DNA of 64,000 nt. Source: Dryococelus australis. Its lineage: Eukaryota > Arthropoda > Insecta > Phasmatodea > Phasmatidae. The notes beneath the pieces are model-generated. The model was not told the DNA's origin and did no database searches. It saw only the letters and a list, made by a program, of their open reading frames with translations. A program made the position numbers and the translations under genes. Location of the stretch: NCBI GenBank assembly GCA_029891345.1, contig CM057009.1, forward strand, positions 90,009,416 to 90,073,415. Reading direction: 5' to 3'. Of the stretch, positions 36,460-48,099 are shown in pieces. The first letter of the stretch is position 1; every line of letters starts with the position of its first letter.

Positions 36460-36638
36460 TTTCGAAATCTTACACTACCTGGAACAAACTGTTTATTGGA
36501 AAAATTAATATCATTATATGTAGGTAGGATGTATTGTAGTGTTTGACTAATGAATTAATACTAGAATGGTTGTGGTATCTTCTAATATTTAAAACTTCTG
36601 CATTTTTTAATGTTTATAAAACTTCCTTTTGTCTTGTT

Positions 36639-36974
36639 TCAAGCACGTATGGGATAGTCCTCGAATAACGCATCATTTACATGTAGACAACGCTTTTTGT
36701 AAGCTATGTCACCGGAATCCAATTTCAGGTTGTGTATCACGTAAGTCTGTTCCCGAAATATAATTTTAAGTTCAGGTTTTAAACTATACCAAGGGATGGG
36801 ATATTTAAAGTATAATAATTTAGAGTCATTAGAATCGGTTTCATAAGAAATAGCAAGCTCCTTAATCACAAAGCAGTTGTCTTGGTAGTTTTCGAAACCC
36901 TGAGTGTAGCACATCAGTTTTATGTAATTTATTTTTACACTATTTACAAAAAGTGTTTCTCCCATGAACAGCAT
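36639..36974 (-). pseudogene. unknown protein segment upstream of the Cys-rich array
   Basis: A 111-codon minus-strand frame, rich in Tyr and Asn with a beta-rich look (FVIKELAISYETDSNDSKLL, KIIFREQTYVIHNLKL). It has no known domain and no signal peptide. It lies directly before the first Cys-rich module in the direction of transcription and might be an exon of the same gene. Confidence 0.35.
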
Positions 36975-37401
36975 CTCATAAATATCTTCATATTATCACA
37001 GTGCTCGCCTTGGGATGTCCTGCATCAGTTCCTGAATCGTCCATTACTACATCTGGAATGATTATAGCTTCAAGTAGCTGTTACAGTCTTTGCGACATAC
37101 AATCCCTACACATATGTTGCAAGTTCCCATCATTAGCAAAGGCAGGCTGCTGTAAGGACTGACTTCACATGGTAAATAGAATATAATATCCTCATCAGCT
37201 TGTTTCGGTAGCACTCACAGTTGGGAGCAGTCTAATCTCAAAAAGGTTTTCGCCTTCACATAAGATAAAATCATATCGAACATTTCAACACATTCAGAGT
37301 CACAATTGTCACAGCAGTGACCTTGATGCATTTTACCTAATGAAATCCCTGTAGATTATGTGTTGATGATGTTCTAGATGGAGCAATAGATATCTGACAT
37401 T

Positions 37402-37547
37402 GTAGTGGATGCCTAGAACTGTAATAGATGTCTGCAGCTGTAGTAGGTGCCTGGAGTTGTAGTAGGTGTCTGAAGCTGTAGTAGGTGTCTGGAGATGTAG
37501 TAGATGTTGTAGTGAGCATCTGTTGTTGTAGTGGATGCCTGGCATCA
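37402..37547. repeat. 19-bp minisatellite, about 7 units
   Basis: Units follow GTAGTAGGTGTCTGGAGCT with scattered changes. The first five are in perfect 19-bp register from 37402, then one unit carries an insertion and one more follows. Because 19 is not a multiple of 3, a frame through it cycles with a 19-residue (57-nt) period, which explains the two long minus-strand frames here. They are not genes. Confidence 0.85.
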
Positions 37548-38084
37548 TTCACGGTATCAATGCTTGCACTTGATGACGATGCTTCTCAGATGCCTGTATT
37601 AGGTGCCTAACATCATTGTCTATGCTAATGCAATGCACCTGCATGCACATAAAGTGACCTTGGCAAATGCCGAGTTAAGCCTGAGAAAAAACTAATTTAT
37701 CCCTCCTTATATACCATAAGGATTCAAAATGGCCTCCATTTTCCCATAAATTTACAAAATGTTGTACCTTTTAGTAAAAAAAACTACAAATAACATTGTA
37801 ATTGCTATTTTCCAAATCTAAAAAATGTTATTTCTGCCTGTATTCAAAATGTTTCGTTAAACTTATGTCGGAACTGTTAAAATATTAAATAAATTCAAAT
37901 ATATACATTTTATGTTATATGGAATACATTTTTGCTGTTGTTAAGTTTTTTGTTAGGCATAAAAAGAGAGGGAGCACATTGGTAAACTCACTCACCTCCC
38001 TAGATGGGTCACAGCATAAAACCATTTTTTTTGCAATGTGTGGATTTCGTATTAGACACTGTTGGTACAAGGATTTTTATCGGA
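37548..38084. other. intergenic DNA, nothing recognised
   Basis: AT-rich DNA between the minisatellite and a SINE tail. A 94-codon plus frame (37919-38203) runs into the SINE and is chance. Confidence 0.45.
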
Positions 38085-38205
38085 AATCTCTCATTCGTTT
38101 CCCTAGTCTCACATGCTCGCGCGCTACTCGGCACTTCTCCCCTCGCTTCACCATCATCAGCTCTGAAGACATCGATGTTATGAGCCTTCTAAATCTCTCC
38201 TAATT
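38085..38205 (+). mobile_element. SINE 3' tail fragment
   Basis: Tail blocks CCCCTCGCTTCACCATCATC, GAAGACATCGATGTTATGAG and CTAAATCTCTCC match the 3' part of the 42.6 kb SINE. The head is missing. Confidence 0.65.
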
Positions 38206-38489
38206 TTTTTTCTCCTCTACAATGAATTGATAGTGAAAACATTTCTTAACGAGTGAGTATTTGTAGAAAACATTTCTTAATGAGTGAATAAAATATGTCA
38301 TGTATGAATACTTCTAAAAAATAGTTATGTTTTAACAAGTACATAAATAAGTCTTGCACAATTTTACAAATCATAGTTTGCTTGATTCAAATATACATTT
38401 GTTGTTGTTGGAATGTTAAATCAAGGGCTCATATTGGGAAGTTGATTTCAGAGACTTGTAATATTTATTTTCACTGTACATATACTCAA

Positions 38490-39470
38490 CTTGTTGTGTA
38501 AGGTTAAAGGGACTGCGAGTCGGGCCAAATCTCTCAGGGCATGCATTCAGAGGGTCGGCGACATGAAGCAGGGCCACCAACATTAGAAAAAACACATTCG
38601 TAATACCGTAGTGAGGAGGGCGCCTTGTCTTGAAACTGGTACTGCAGGGCCGCCAACTCACGAGAAAAATACGAATAAGCATTCCCAGAGCTGACTCTGG
38701 GGTGCGTAAACTAGTTTTTGCAAACTCCAGGCTTGATCGATAGTGGAGGTCTTCAGAAAAAGTCGCCTTCGTGAGTGTGGGAGGTGGGGACACATCCCTC
38801 TGATCACGTCTTGGGGTGGAGGGGATGGTTTTCATTGTGGAGTCGGAGCAGCTCTGAAGACGAGGGTGGGAGGTGCAAGGGTGTTTGGACAGGGTCATGT
38901 GCCTCTGGACTCTTGATGTTTCTGAGGGGTGAAGGGTAGGTTGGGAGGTGGTGGCTACAAGCGAGCCAGACACAATTGGAGCCCAAGTAGGCAGATGACG
39001 CCATCTTGAATCTGTTGCCACAATTAACATTCGCAGGCAGTCTTGGTGACTGACCCCCAGAACCTCGCAGAAGAGGGGTAGTAAGAGGTGGCTGGCATCG
39101 TGGAGTCAGAGTGAGAGGTGCAGGGTAGGGGTGGGTAGTTGGGCTGTAAGAGAGTGGCAGGCAGGTCGCCTGCTATCGGAACACAACTAATCAGTGGTCG
39201 CCATCTAGCCTTAGTGCCAAAAATATTTGATCAATGTGGCCAGCTCGGGGCAGCGCACATTGGCAAGGGGCTGGAAGGGGGTGAAGGGAGTGAAGTGACC
39301 TCAGCTATCCCACTCGGCGCCATCTTCAGTCGCTCATGTACGCTTGGAGGAGACGAACGTGCTACTTGTGAGCTCTTTCATAATCACTGCACCTCTACAC
39401 ACTTGGCGGCCGACGAGCTTATGATAGGGGGTTACCGCACCAGAGAGCATCCCACCTATCTTCATATCTA
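38490..39470. other. G+C-rich, purine-rich segment with repeated CGCCATCT
   Basis: This kilobase is markedly richer in G+C than its flanks and has G-rich plus-strand runs such as GGGAGGTG. CGCCATCT occurs at 38999, 39199 and 39318, and the sequence before the first two looks like a diverged duplication. A 204-codon minus frame (38416-39030) is open, but its composition (Ser, Thr, Pro, His) follows the base composition and no domain is visible. It could be a CpG-rich element end or an unrecognised transposon. Confidence 0.4.
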
Positions 39471-41104
39471 GTGATTTACGTAACATAACTGATTTACGTA
39501 ATATTTTATAGGGAAAATAAAAATTTTTGTGTGTTAACTTTTTTTTGGATCCGTATACTGCATTTGTAATAAGTAATTGATTTCTGTGTTTGGTAGACGA
39601 AAATACTGTTTGTGTTAACAACTCACGTTTTTGTTACCAACCAACGTGAATTTAACAGATTTAAAAGAAATTTGAAGTACATGTCTATAAAGTGTTGCAC
39701 GGTTATGCTTTGCGGGCTTAAGTACTGCTTCACATCATCCGAGTGCCCCTACGCTTCGATGGAAACTTTAGTTACAAAATTATCATTTCCCTGGTTGTTG
39801 TAGGATGAATGCAGAGTTTTTCTCTTAAATTTCAACTCATTTGTCTATCGGTTTCGCTGCAAGTATATAATCAGGCTCTCCACACACACAGCTTATAAGA
39901 CGACACAATTGCTATGCTGGACTCAACATCAAACGGAAGTGTTAAAAAAAAACTCAATTATGTGTGAGAGGCTTTAAGTAGTGTATTTGTATTTCTATTA
40001 CGCTATTGTGTATGTTTAAAATTTAAATGCTAGTTTGGAAATCTCAATTTATTCATACTGACTAGCTGGATTTCGTTTAGTGAGTTTGCACTTGTCGACA
40101 TCACATGTTATTCACGTAGTTAAAATTCTCTCTCTTGTAAATTATATTTCTAAGCTCGAGACTCACATTAAATTTATGACTCGCATAATTCCACTTATTG
40201 TTATTCATGTAGTCGTTTGAAAATTTGTGATTCGATCCATGCAATTTATTCATACATAGAACACTCTGAATTTCTCTCGTGTGTTAAAAATATTCGTAAA
40301 AATCGCCTATCTACCCCCGACATCCCTCCAAATGAGTCAAAATTATAAAAATGACCCTAACCCCACTCTTGCACTAAACTCTACAGCTATATAAGACATT
40401 GCAATTCACTACTCTGGTAATCGCCTCCAGGACACCACGTCATTAACATCAGACAGAGCTCCTGGGAGGGGTCCCCCTACCAAAAAAGAAAGAAAATAAA
40501 GTATACCCATACACAAATTTTTTTTCATCGGATTAAGTTAGGATTAAGCAATTTTAATCGTATTAATATCGGAATAAGCATTTTTGATCGGATTGAAATC
40601 GGATTGGAATTTAGCACCTTTTTTAAAATATTCCATTTTTAAGTAACCCCTCTCGATCAATTTGATTTACCCTTTGATATAAATTTAACCCTTTCAATCA
40701 ATCAAAAGTGGGGTAGGACTCGTGCGCCCCTACTACTTAGGTCCTAGGCATTTGCGACAAGAGGGCCTTTTTTTTTAAGTAGGACGTGTTGCTTAATAAT
40801 ACGGGATTGAAATAATACAAATATTGCTGGCGGGGGGGGGGGGGGCGAATTGGTATTCAATGTGAGGGATGCACCCCTGTTATTTTTATGAAAGCAGAGA
40901 ATCTTCATACTGGTTTTTTCGTAGGTTGAAGATCTCGATAACGCTATACATTTACCAGAGAATCGCACTATAACTCCCCACCGTTTATAATATTTTACGA
41001 AAATTCCGTTTTAAACTCGATTTTTAGGGACGTATATACCCATTAAGGAATTGAGCTGAACTATAAGTTGTATTGCATGTGTCTACCTCATTACTAACAA
41101 GGAA
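39471..41104. other. intergenic DNA, nothing recognised
   Basis: AT-rich with a G14 run at 40832-40845. A stretch at 40525-40620 repeats ATCGGAT-like words. No gene could be supported. Confidence 0.45.
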
Positions 41105-42040
41105 TCTCCTCGCGAAATATTTCGGGTGAGGTTCGGAACAGCGTGATACAGGTTGTTCTGAACTCGGTACAGAAACACCACCAGGTTGTTCCCCATGGAA
41201 AATCATTCAACAATTCCCATACAATCAATGTCCGGAAACCACTCCAAAGAGTGGAAAACGCCATATAAATACGAAATAAATAACACATTTCGTCAAACTA
41301 AAATATGCACGAAGGAATTGTTACTATGGATTTTGGTACACTGTGTAATAGAATGAAGGTGTACGGGATGCGAACACGAATAGTTAAGACTCATGTCAGT
41401 TTCTACGTGATATAGAAGTTGTTACACTTTTTAATAACTAAAATGTCATATGTGCGTGCTCGAAATTACATTTTGGGGGCAGAATTATTAATATTGAAAC
41501 ATAACTACAGTAACTCAATGCAGCTTTGTTATGTTCCATACGTTCCTCATGTGGTAGCGTATCTTGCAGGCACTGAATGACCGTTTCAGACACAGTTACA
41601 ATGTAGTATTTTCTATCAGATCGTTCGTCGGAGGCGTTTATACCAAGCGAGCTCCCAGTAACTGTTGTTATTGTTGTCAATAATATTAATTCCGTGATCA
41701 AAATGTAATGACAAGCACACATGAATGAGATTTTAGTTGTTTAAATGGGCAGCAACCCCTACATCACCTAGAAGCGGACATGTGTTTACACTACTCGTAT
41801 TTGCATCCCGTACACCTTTATTCTATTACCTAGAGTACCAAAATACATGTTGCCCGTGCACATTTTATTTGACGAAACATATTATTTATTTCGTACTTTC
41901 TATGGCGTTTTCCACTCTTTGGAGGGGTCTCCTGACATAGGTTGTTGAGACAATTGTCGAGTGATTTTTCATGGGAAACAACCTGATATCGTTTCTGTAC
42001 TGAGTTCAGAAACATTGTATATATAAAGGCAGCTACAGAA
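41105..42040. mobile_element. fold-back element with about 280-bp arms
   Basis: The left arm (about 41105-41390) and right arm (about 41775-42040) are inverted copies. Shared words are CCAAAGAGTGGAAAACGCCA, TACGAAATAAATAA, TTTCGTCAAA and AAGGTGTACGGGATGC. The 380-bp centre has a 94-codon minus frame (41438-41722) starting with a hydrophobic stretch, with no known domain. No target duplication could be assigned. Confidence 0.7.
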
Positions 42041-42630
42041 TATTTTGTGGGTATTCACCCTCCTAACTTTCGTTTTAGGTTGACGCAAAATTATTTAGTG
42101 ACCACCACGAACGCGATGTGCCTACTACACAACAATTATTTTGAAATCACTACAAAGTAGTTGTCAGAATTACTCTCCTACAAACTTATTTTTTTACTGT
42201 TGAAATTTCTAATGTTGCTCTCCGTAAGTTATGTGTTGGTTTTCAAACAACTTCAGACATTGTATGGAAAGGTTGAATTTTTCTTATCAGGCAACTCTTC
42301 ATGCGTAACGAATAAGGTAATCTATAACGCTAAGTACAATGTTATGAGAACAAGGTAATTATATATTCAACAAAGTGGTTTGCAATATAAAATCATGAAT
42401 ATAAATTTTAGAGCCTTTTCGTGTGTGTAGCATGACATTTTACTTGTAATTTATGTTGCCAGTAAAAAAAAACTGTCTTTATAATTTTCTAACTGTCCGA
42501 AAATTGTTCTGTATGTTCTGCAACTTCTTACAGCTATATTTAATCTTAGCATCGCTAGACTATTACTGAAATTTGTGACTGAGACTAGTTTGGGAGTTTA
42601 GTAATATAATTCAAAATTTTCTAACTGCGC
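42041..42630. other. intergenic DNA, nothing recognised
   Basis: AT-rich and without supported features. Confidence 0.45.
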
Positions 42631-42633
42631 TTA

Positions 42634-42875
42634 AGGAGCCACGATGGCTGAGCGATTACACTGCTCGCCTCCCACCAAGGCGAACTGAGTTCAATCTCCG
42701 GTTGGGTCACTTCCGAGTTACCGCAAGTGGGAATCGTGCCGGACGATGCTGCTGGTCGGAGGGTTTTCTGCGGGATCTCCCGTTTCCCCGCCCTTGCATT
42801 CTGGCGTTGCTCCATTCACCCCTCATTTCACCCTTAACGATTCTCAAGGCCTCGTTGTTATGAGCCACCCAAATC
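42634..42875 (+). mobile_element. tRNA-derived SINE, full-length copy
   Basis: The head has an A-box-like TGGCTGAGCGATTACAC (from 42646) and a B-box-like GAGTTCAATCT (42687-42697), with a pairable anticodon-like arm TCGCC/GGCGA between. The body has CGCAAGTGGGAATCGTGCCG, GGTTTTCTGCGGGATCTCCC and the TCACCCTTAACG / GTTATGAGCC tail. It is the same family as 6.5, 15.3, 38.1 and 58.3 kb. Confidence 0.8.
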
Positions 42876-44649
42876 TATGAAATCTACACAATGCAACTCT
42901 GACTGAGCTTAAGTAAAGTCTGAAAAGTGTAAATGAAGTACTTGGCGGTAATAATTTGTGATAACTGCAGAATCGTGATATCAAAGCATCCGGATCTGTT
43001 ACTGCTTTTTTTTTTTTTTAAGTTGTGATATTTTACGGTATTCTACCAGAATTTTATGTGTTTAGTAAAATTTATCGTGGGCTTAATTTAAGAGAAAATT
43101 CTCTCTTAGTAGCATGTGTAACTTACAAAAATTTTAAAGGCCCAATATCTCGGGTTCAAATTTCAATGTGCTGTAAAAATTGAACTGTATTATATTTACG
43201 GTTTACTGCCCCATTAAAAACATTCATCTTCCTAGCGGTTATAATTTCTTTTGAATAGTTGGCTATATTTTAGATTAAATAAATAAGTTTAAAAATCGTT
43301 GGCTCGACAGGATATGCCAACAAATCTTTCTACTAAGAAAATGTATTGGTATATATTAACAATATACAAAGGAAAAATTCCATTGTACCGGAAAACGTAA
43401 AAACATAACACACGTGGAATATTTTAAAACTTTAAATGTTTTACTGATTGGTGGTAAAAAGATAATTGACTGCTGTTGGATATATTGTATGCATCTTTTT
43501 GTTGAGCCAACTTTGTGCAACCTCAATTTTATATATCTAAAGTCGGGAATAATTGTTTTGAATGGAAATTGTTTTCTTCTATTATTTCAGTAAATTTTAT
43601 TTGCACTGTGAGGCAAGTTCAGTTGCGCTAGAGGTCGTATTGAGTCGAGAAATTAATACGAGCATTTGTTCCGATTTCGTACTTTAGCACATTATTAACA
43701 ACTGCGAAAATAATGTACACAATTTACGAAACAGATAATCAAACGTTAAGCTGGCTTTTGATATCCAACAAATCTGTTTGTTGTTTAGCGCGCTTATTGG
43801 TAAGATTAGAATGTTTATAATTTGAAGTACACCGCAATAATGCAAACGATAATACTGTGGCTGACACCCAGTTACATACATTTGTAGATGATGAGTTTGA
43901 ACAAGACAATGTTTAAAATGAAAATCCCGAAATAAATATAGCAGAGGAAGAGGCAAATTCCTAAATAAATTAAGATTGCATAAGTTTAAGCAGCAGAAGT
44001 AAATATGAAACCGGTTTTTTCAGTTATATGAAATATATTGTGTTTCTGATATATGGCTTAAGAATACATTTTAAAATGTTGCTCAGATGAGAAGTTTCCT
44101 TTTAAATTAGCAAAATAAACACGGGAACAAAAATTCTCATTCTCCTTAACGTATCTATGATCTGATCACACATGAAAAATTGTCCAGTTTAATTACACGA
44201 ATAATAAAAAACTGAATATAACAAGAAATTAACTTTTTTTTGTCACTAGCTTTAGCGTAATATCAGATGAAAGAATTTTATAATACTCAGACATGTAAAA
44301 ATTTATTTAGAAACCATGATTTCTCAGGAAATATTTGGTAATATAAGGCTATAAACTTTTTATTAAAAAAGAAAATATTTAAATTAATTGTTGCTGATTT
44401 TATCCGTGTTTACATGCGTGTTGATGTTGTCCAATAAGAAAGCAAGCTTGATAAACGTTTTTTGCTATCATATTGCTATCATCAATAGTTTTGATTTAAG
44501 TAAAATTGGATTGTTTATTTTTTTTTAAACCTTATTTAACTACAGTATATAGACACACTATCAGTGTCCCGTCGTCGAGTCATGAGACTTTTAACAATAG
44601 GTAGGAATTAAAATACATCTAAATTTCTACGAAAAACTCAAGACCTGTT
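42876..44649. other. intergenic DNA, nothing recognised
   Basis: AT-rich. A 90-codon minus frame (43684-43956) lacks recognisable features. The promoter region of the following LINE is not present; the LINE appears 5'-truncated. Confidence 0.45.
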
Positions 44650-45414
44650 AACGTACGAAGCAACACGGACAACAGAAATCTCACCATACCACCACTCTTA
44701 GACTACAGCAAAGCTTTTGACTACGTGGATCATGGAATATTGCTTGCAAAACTGAAATCCTTCGTTGACTTCTCATAGACCAGTTTAAATTTGATGTAGA
44801 TCAACTTGCATGAGGAGAGACGATGTGTAGTGCATGGCTGAAGAAAATCAGAGGGCCGACGAATACGCAATGGTGTCCCCCACGGTTCTGTACTTGGTCA
44901 GTTACTTCTTTCTTTGTTCGTTAATAATTTACCGTATCAGTTGGGAAATTGTCATTGTCGTCTCCATGACAACGACTTTCAAATTTACGTACCATAAAGG
45001 GCTTGTGAATTATATTCTGGCATTGAATAAATGAACAAGCATATTTTGCACATTCAAAGTTGGTCTAACAGGAATGGTCAATTACTAAACGAGCAAAAGT
45101 CACAGTGCAATATTATTGCCTTTAAACAATTATAGAGTTCCGTTAATAAAGCATAGTTGCCAGATATAATTCTTAATAGTACAACAATGCCTCTCTCAAA
45201 CAATGTTAAAAAACCTAGATGTCTTTGTGGACGATACGCTTTCTTGGAGAGAACAAGTGAAGCATATTTCTAAATAGTCTTATGCAGTGTTGCAAGCCCT
45301 TAGAAGAAGCAAGAACTTTTTACCCCAGAAGACGATGAACAATATTGACAGAAGTGAAAATGCTTGATATACCGACTAACTAAGCAAACAATTACAAAGA
45401 ATTCAAAACTCGTG
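44650..45414 (+). pseudogene. CR1/Jockey-type LINE reverse transcriptase, left part
   Basis: Plus-strand frames read LLDYSKAFDYVDHGILLAKL, then ERRCVVHG, then RRIRNGVPHGSVLGQLLLSL and FVNNLPYQLGNCHCRL, then HDNDFQIYVP where YADDFQIY is expected, so the catalytic Asp pair is damaged. RT blocks are in the right order. Downstream NGQLLNEQKSQCNIIAF fits the thumb. The sequence stops at ...RIQNS, cut by the 11.4 kb insertion, and resumes at 56798. It is 5'-truncated, as is usual for LINEs. Confidence 0.75.
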
Positions 45415-46021
45415 AGTGGTAGGCCATAGAGAGGCCTGGGACAGGATTAGGATTCGGGACTCGGGATTGGCGGAGGTTCTGACCGACCGCCGTTTAAGAA
45501 TTTCCCGTTTTTTCTCTCAGAATCGATTATTTTACCCAAAAATCACTTGATGTAAGCCAAAAAAAAACTCTTCAGAAATCGATAATTTTACCCAAAATCA
45601 CCTTTTTTTAAAAAAAAAAAAAGTTTTCCTTTTTCCCCAGTTGCAAAACAAGACTCCCCAGAAAAGGCCATTTTCGGTCATTTTCTCTAACTGGAATCAG
45701 TGACTCAGACAGACTTGGAGCCAGGAGATCGGGATTCAGGACATTTGACCATTAACCTTTGATCTATGAAATTTAAAATTTATTTTTTTAATTTATGTAT
45801 ATTTATAATTAAGAATTCTAAAGGTGTAAGTATAAGGTGTTAAATACCACCCGACACTTATTTTCAAGGCGCATACGATCGTGATGTCATATCGATTATA
45901 CAACCCAATGTCAGGACCACCATTTTGGATTCAAAAGGTATGCCCCTACCTACTGCCCGGCACAGCTTCCCACAATGCTAGAAGTCCTTGAGTGTGTATC
46001 GAAGTTCGCATTGCACTTGGC
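45415..46021 (+). repeat. left terminal inverted repeat of the 11.4 kb element
   Basis: It pairs with 56188-56791. Shared landmarks from the end inward: CCTGGGACAGG, GACCGACCGCC, CTTCAGAAAT, TTTTCTCTAAC, GGAGCCAGG, GACCATTAACCTTT, TTTTCAAGGCGCATA and CTTCCCACAATG. Divergence between arms is substantial, so the insertion is old. Confidence 0.85.
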
Positions 46022-46600
46022 ATATTTTATTGGGTGTTGGCTGAGGTATGTTTGAATTCTAGTAGACGGTATGAGTGGTGAGTATATTTAGTCTGATGAC
46101 GGTTATTAGAGCAGATGGCATGGGTGGTACGAAAATTTTGGCGAGGCTTGTGTTTGCTTTGTTTGGTCTGTGTGGACGAATAGGTGAGGTATGCTAAAGT
46201 AATAGTGGGTGGTATGGTTGATAGGTATAAGCAGTGTTGATTGGCAGAACAAGTATAATGGCTGTTTGTTTATGGGTTGTCCTCAGCTGTATAGTAGCTC
46301 GTTGTGATGGATATTGTGCTTGATGTATTGGGTTCTGTGGTTTAATTGAATTTTTCTTTGGTTATAGGAGATGGGGTAGTTGGGCGGTTCTGGTATGACG
46401 TAGGGTATAATGGTTGGTATGGTGGTATAGTGATTGGTAAATATTTGGCTGGTGTCGATCAGTAGAGTAGAAAGTATGTGCAGTAAGTTAATTATTGGTA
46501 ATGAATTGTTGAGGTGTGCTCATGTTGTAGTATAAACTATGAGTATATTTGTCTGGTGTTGGTCGGTAGATCTGATGGTATGCTTGAGTTACATAAGCTG
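46022..46600 (+). other. G/T-rich subterminal region with diverged repeats
   Basis: The plus strand is strongly G/T-biased. Units such as GAGTATATTTGTCTGGTGTT, AATATTTGGCTGGTGTCGAT and AGTATATTTAGTCTGATGAC recur together with GGTATGG words. No clean coding frame. Confidence 0.5.
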
Positions 46601-46659
46601 GTATGGTACCTGCTTGCGAGTATATAAGAAACCGGGGATTCCAGTTAGGAAGCTTAGTT

Positions 46660-46788
46660 TTGACCGTGACAGTCATGAAACTTTGTCGTGAAGAAGAATA
46701 TATGGCCAATGGTTCTGGTTGGGGGCTTGCTAGTGTAAACTGCCTTGAGCTACATATAAGCAGATTAGATTCCTTAAGTGAAAAGTGA
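46660..46788 (+). pseudogene. remnant of the Polinton-like polymerase-linked protein
   Basis: The frame MKLCREEEYMANGSGWGLAS followed by VNCLELHISRLDSL matches CCEEEEMMIKGLGWTLDSVN plus HLEL at 27.7-27.8 kb position for position. The shared words are C-x-EEE-x-M, G-x-GW-x-L and SVN-x-LEL. It ends at a stop at 46786. This ties the two elements to one lineage. Confidence 0.5.
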
Positions 46789-46800
46789 GCATGCTGGAGT

Positions 46801-47691
46801 AAAGATACAATGTGAATGATGTGGAAAAATTTTAGAATTCGGTTTTTATGTTTGTAGACTTAGGCATGTAAATAAAAAAAAATATATATACATTAAATAA
46901 ATAAAAAAAGAGTTTTACTTCTCATCAGTGTTGTACCCTGCCTACTTCCCCTGATATATAGAAAATATAATGGTGCTTGGTTTAGTCACGAGTAGTATAG
47001 TTATGTCTAAATAAATAGTGAATAATTAACATCGTGTAGTATTTAGTCTTGAAGAGAGGAGTCGTGAAATGAAGTTGAGAGAACTTTTTGCTAAACTCTA
47101 TGTACTGTTTCAGTGAAACTAAAAAAAATTATATATAAATAAATTTTTTTTAAATATTTGAATTTTTTGAATTTTCTCATTTTAATCCCATGTCATAACC
47201 AGTCTGTTATAAACAGATGTTTAGAAAAAAAGCACTATGAAACAAATAATATTTTAAGCTGATCACAGTAGTTATAAAGGTCTTAAACATACATTCCTGG
47301 AGCTAGAAATATTACTTGCATATTGAATTTCTCAAGCTTGGCCTCAATAATTTGCAATTTACATTCACCTCTAACTATAAATATTTGCTTACTTATAGCC
47401 CGATTAGAGATAAAATGCAGTCTGCTGCATAAATACTTAAAAAATAATATATAAAACAATCAATGTGGGCATACAATGATTTAACATTCAGACCTAAACT
47501 GCAAGAAATAACGAGATGTTATAATACAGTACATCGCTTGCCTTTAACTAAAGAAAAACAACTTCTAAATATAAGTGTCCATATACTACATATGTATCAG
47601 TCATTTAAGAAAGTGTATTAGTCCAAAAACAGAGAAAATCTGATTAATTCACATAATTAATCCTTAGATCATAACTCATCATCTCTGTAAA
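46801..47691. other. AT-rich interior of the 11.4 kb element
   Basis: No coding motif recognised; A/T runs near 46875 and 47130. Confidence 0.4.
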
Positions 47692-48099
47692 GAAAGGGCA
47701 CGTGTCCCACCTCTAAGTACAGTTAAGTCATGTATATTGTAACAGAGATCCAGCTATCAGTATTGAAAAGGCACTTGTCTGTGTACATGTGCCCATTCTT
47801 AAATGACCTATGTAGTGAGCGGAATAATGTTAGGTATTTTCCATTCGGCATCTCTTTTTGAAGTTGAAATTGTGAGAGTTGATATTTCCAGTCCATAGCA
47901 AATTAAATACAATTGTTACTAAAATACTTCTGTGGAATGGAATGAAAAAAGTGCAAATGTTCAAACATAGAGGTTGAATGAAACACACATATAACACGCC
48001 TCTATGCTTCTACATCTATTATGTCTATATCTATTCTTCCTGACAATGTAAACAGTCAAGACATCGTGCAGTACAAGGAAGTGCGCAGTAATGGCATCA

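Noticed and set aside
37333..37552. two 71-codon minus-strand frames
   Set aside because: Both are frames through the 19-bp minisatellite and cycle with its period.
37381..37560. CRISPR-like array
   Set aside because: The repeat is contiguous without spacers and the genome is eukaryotic.
38416..39030. 204-codon minus-strand open frame as a gene
   Set aside because: The frame follows a local G+C-rich, purine-biased composition, has no domain, signal peptide or splice context, and ends in a low-complexity tail.
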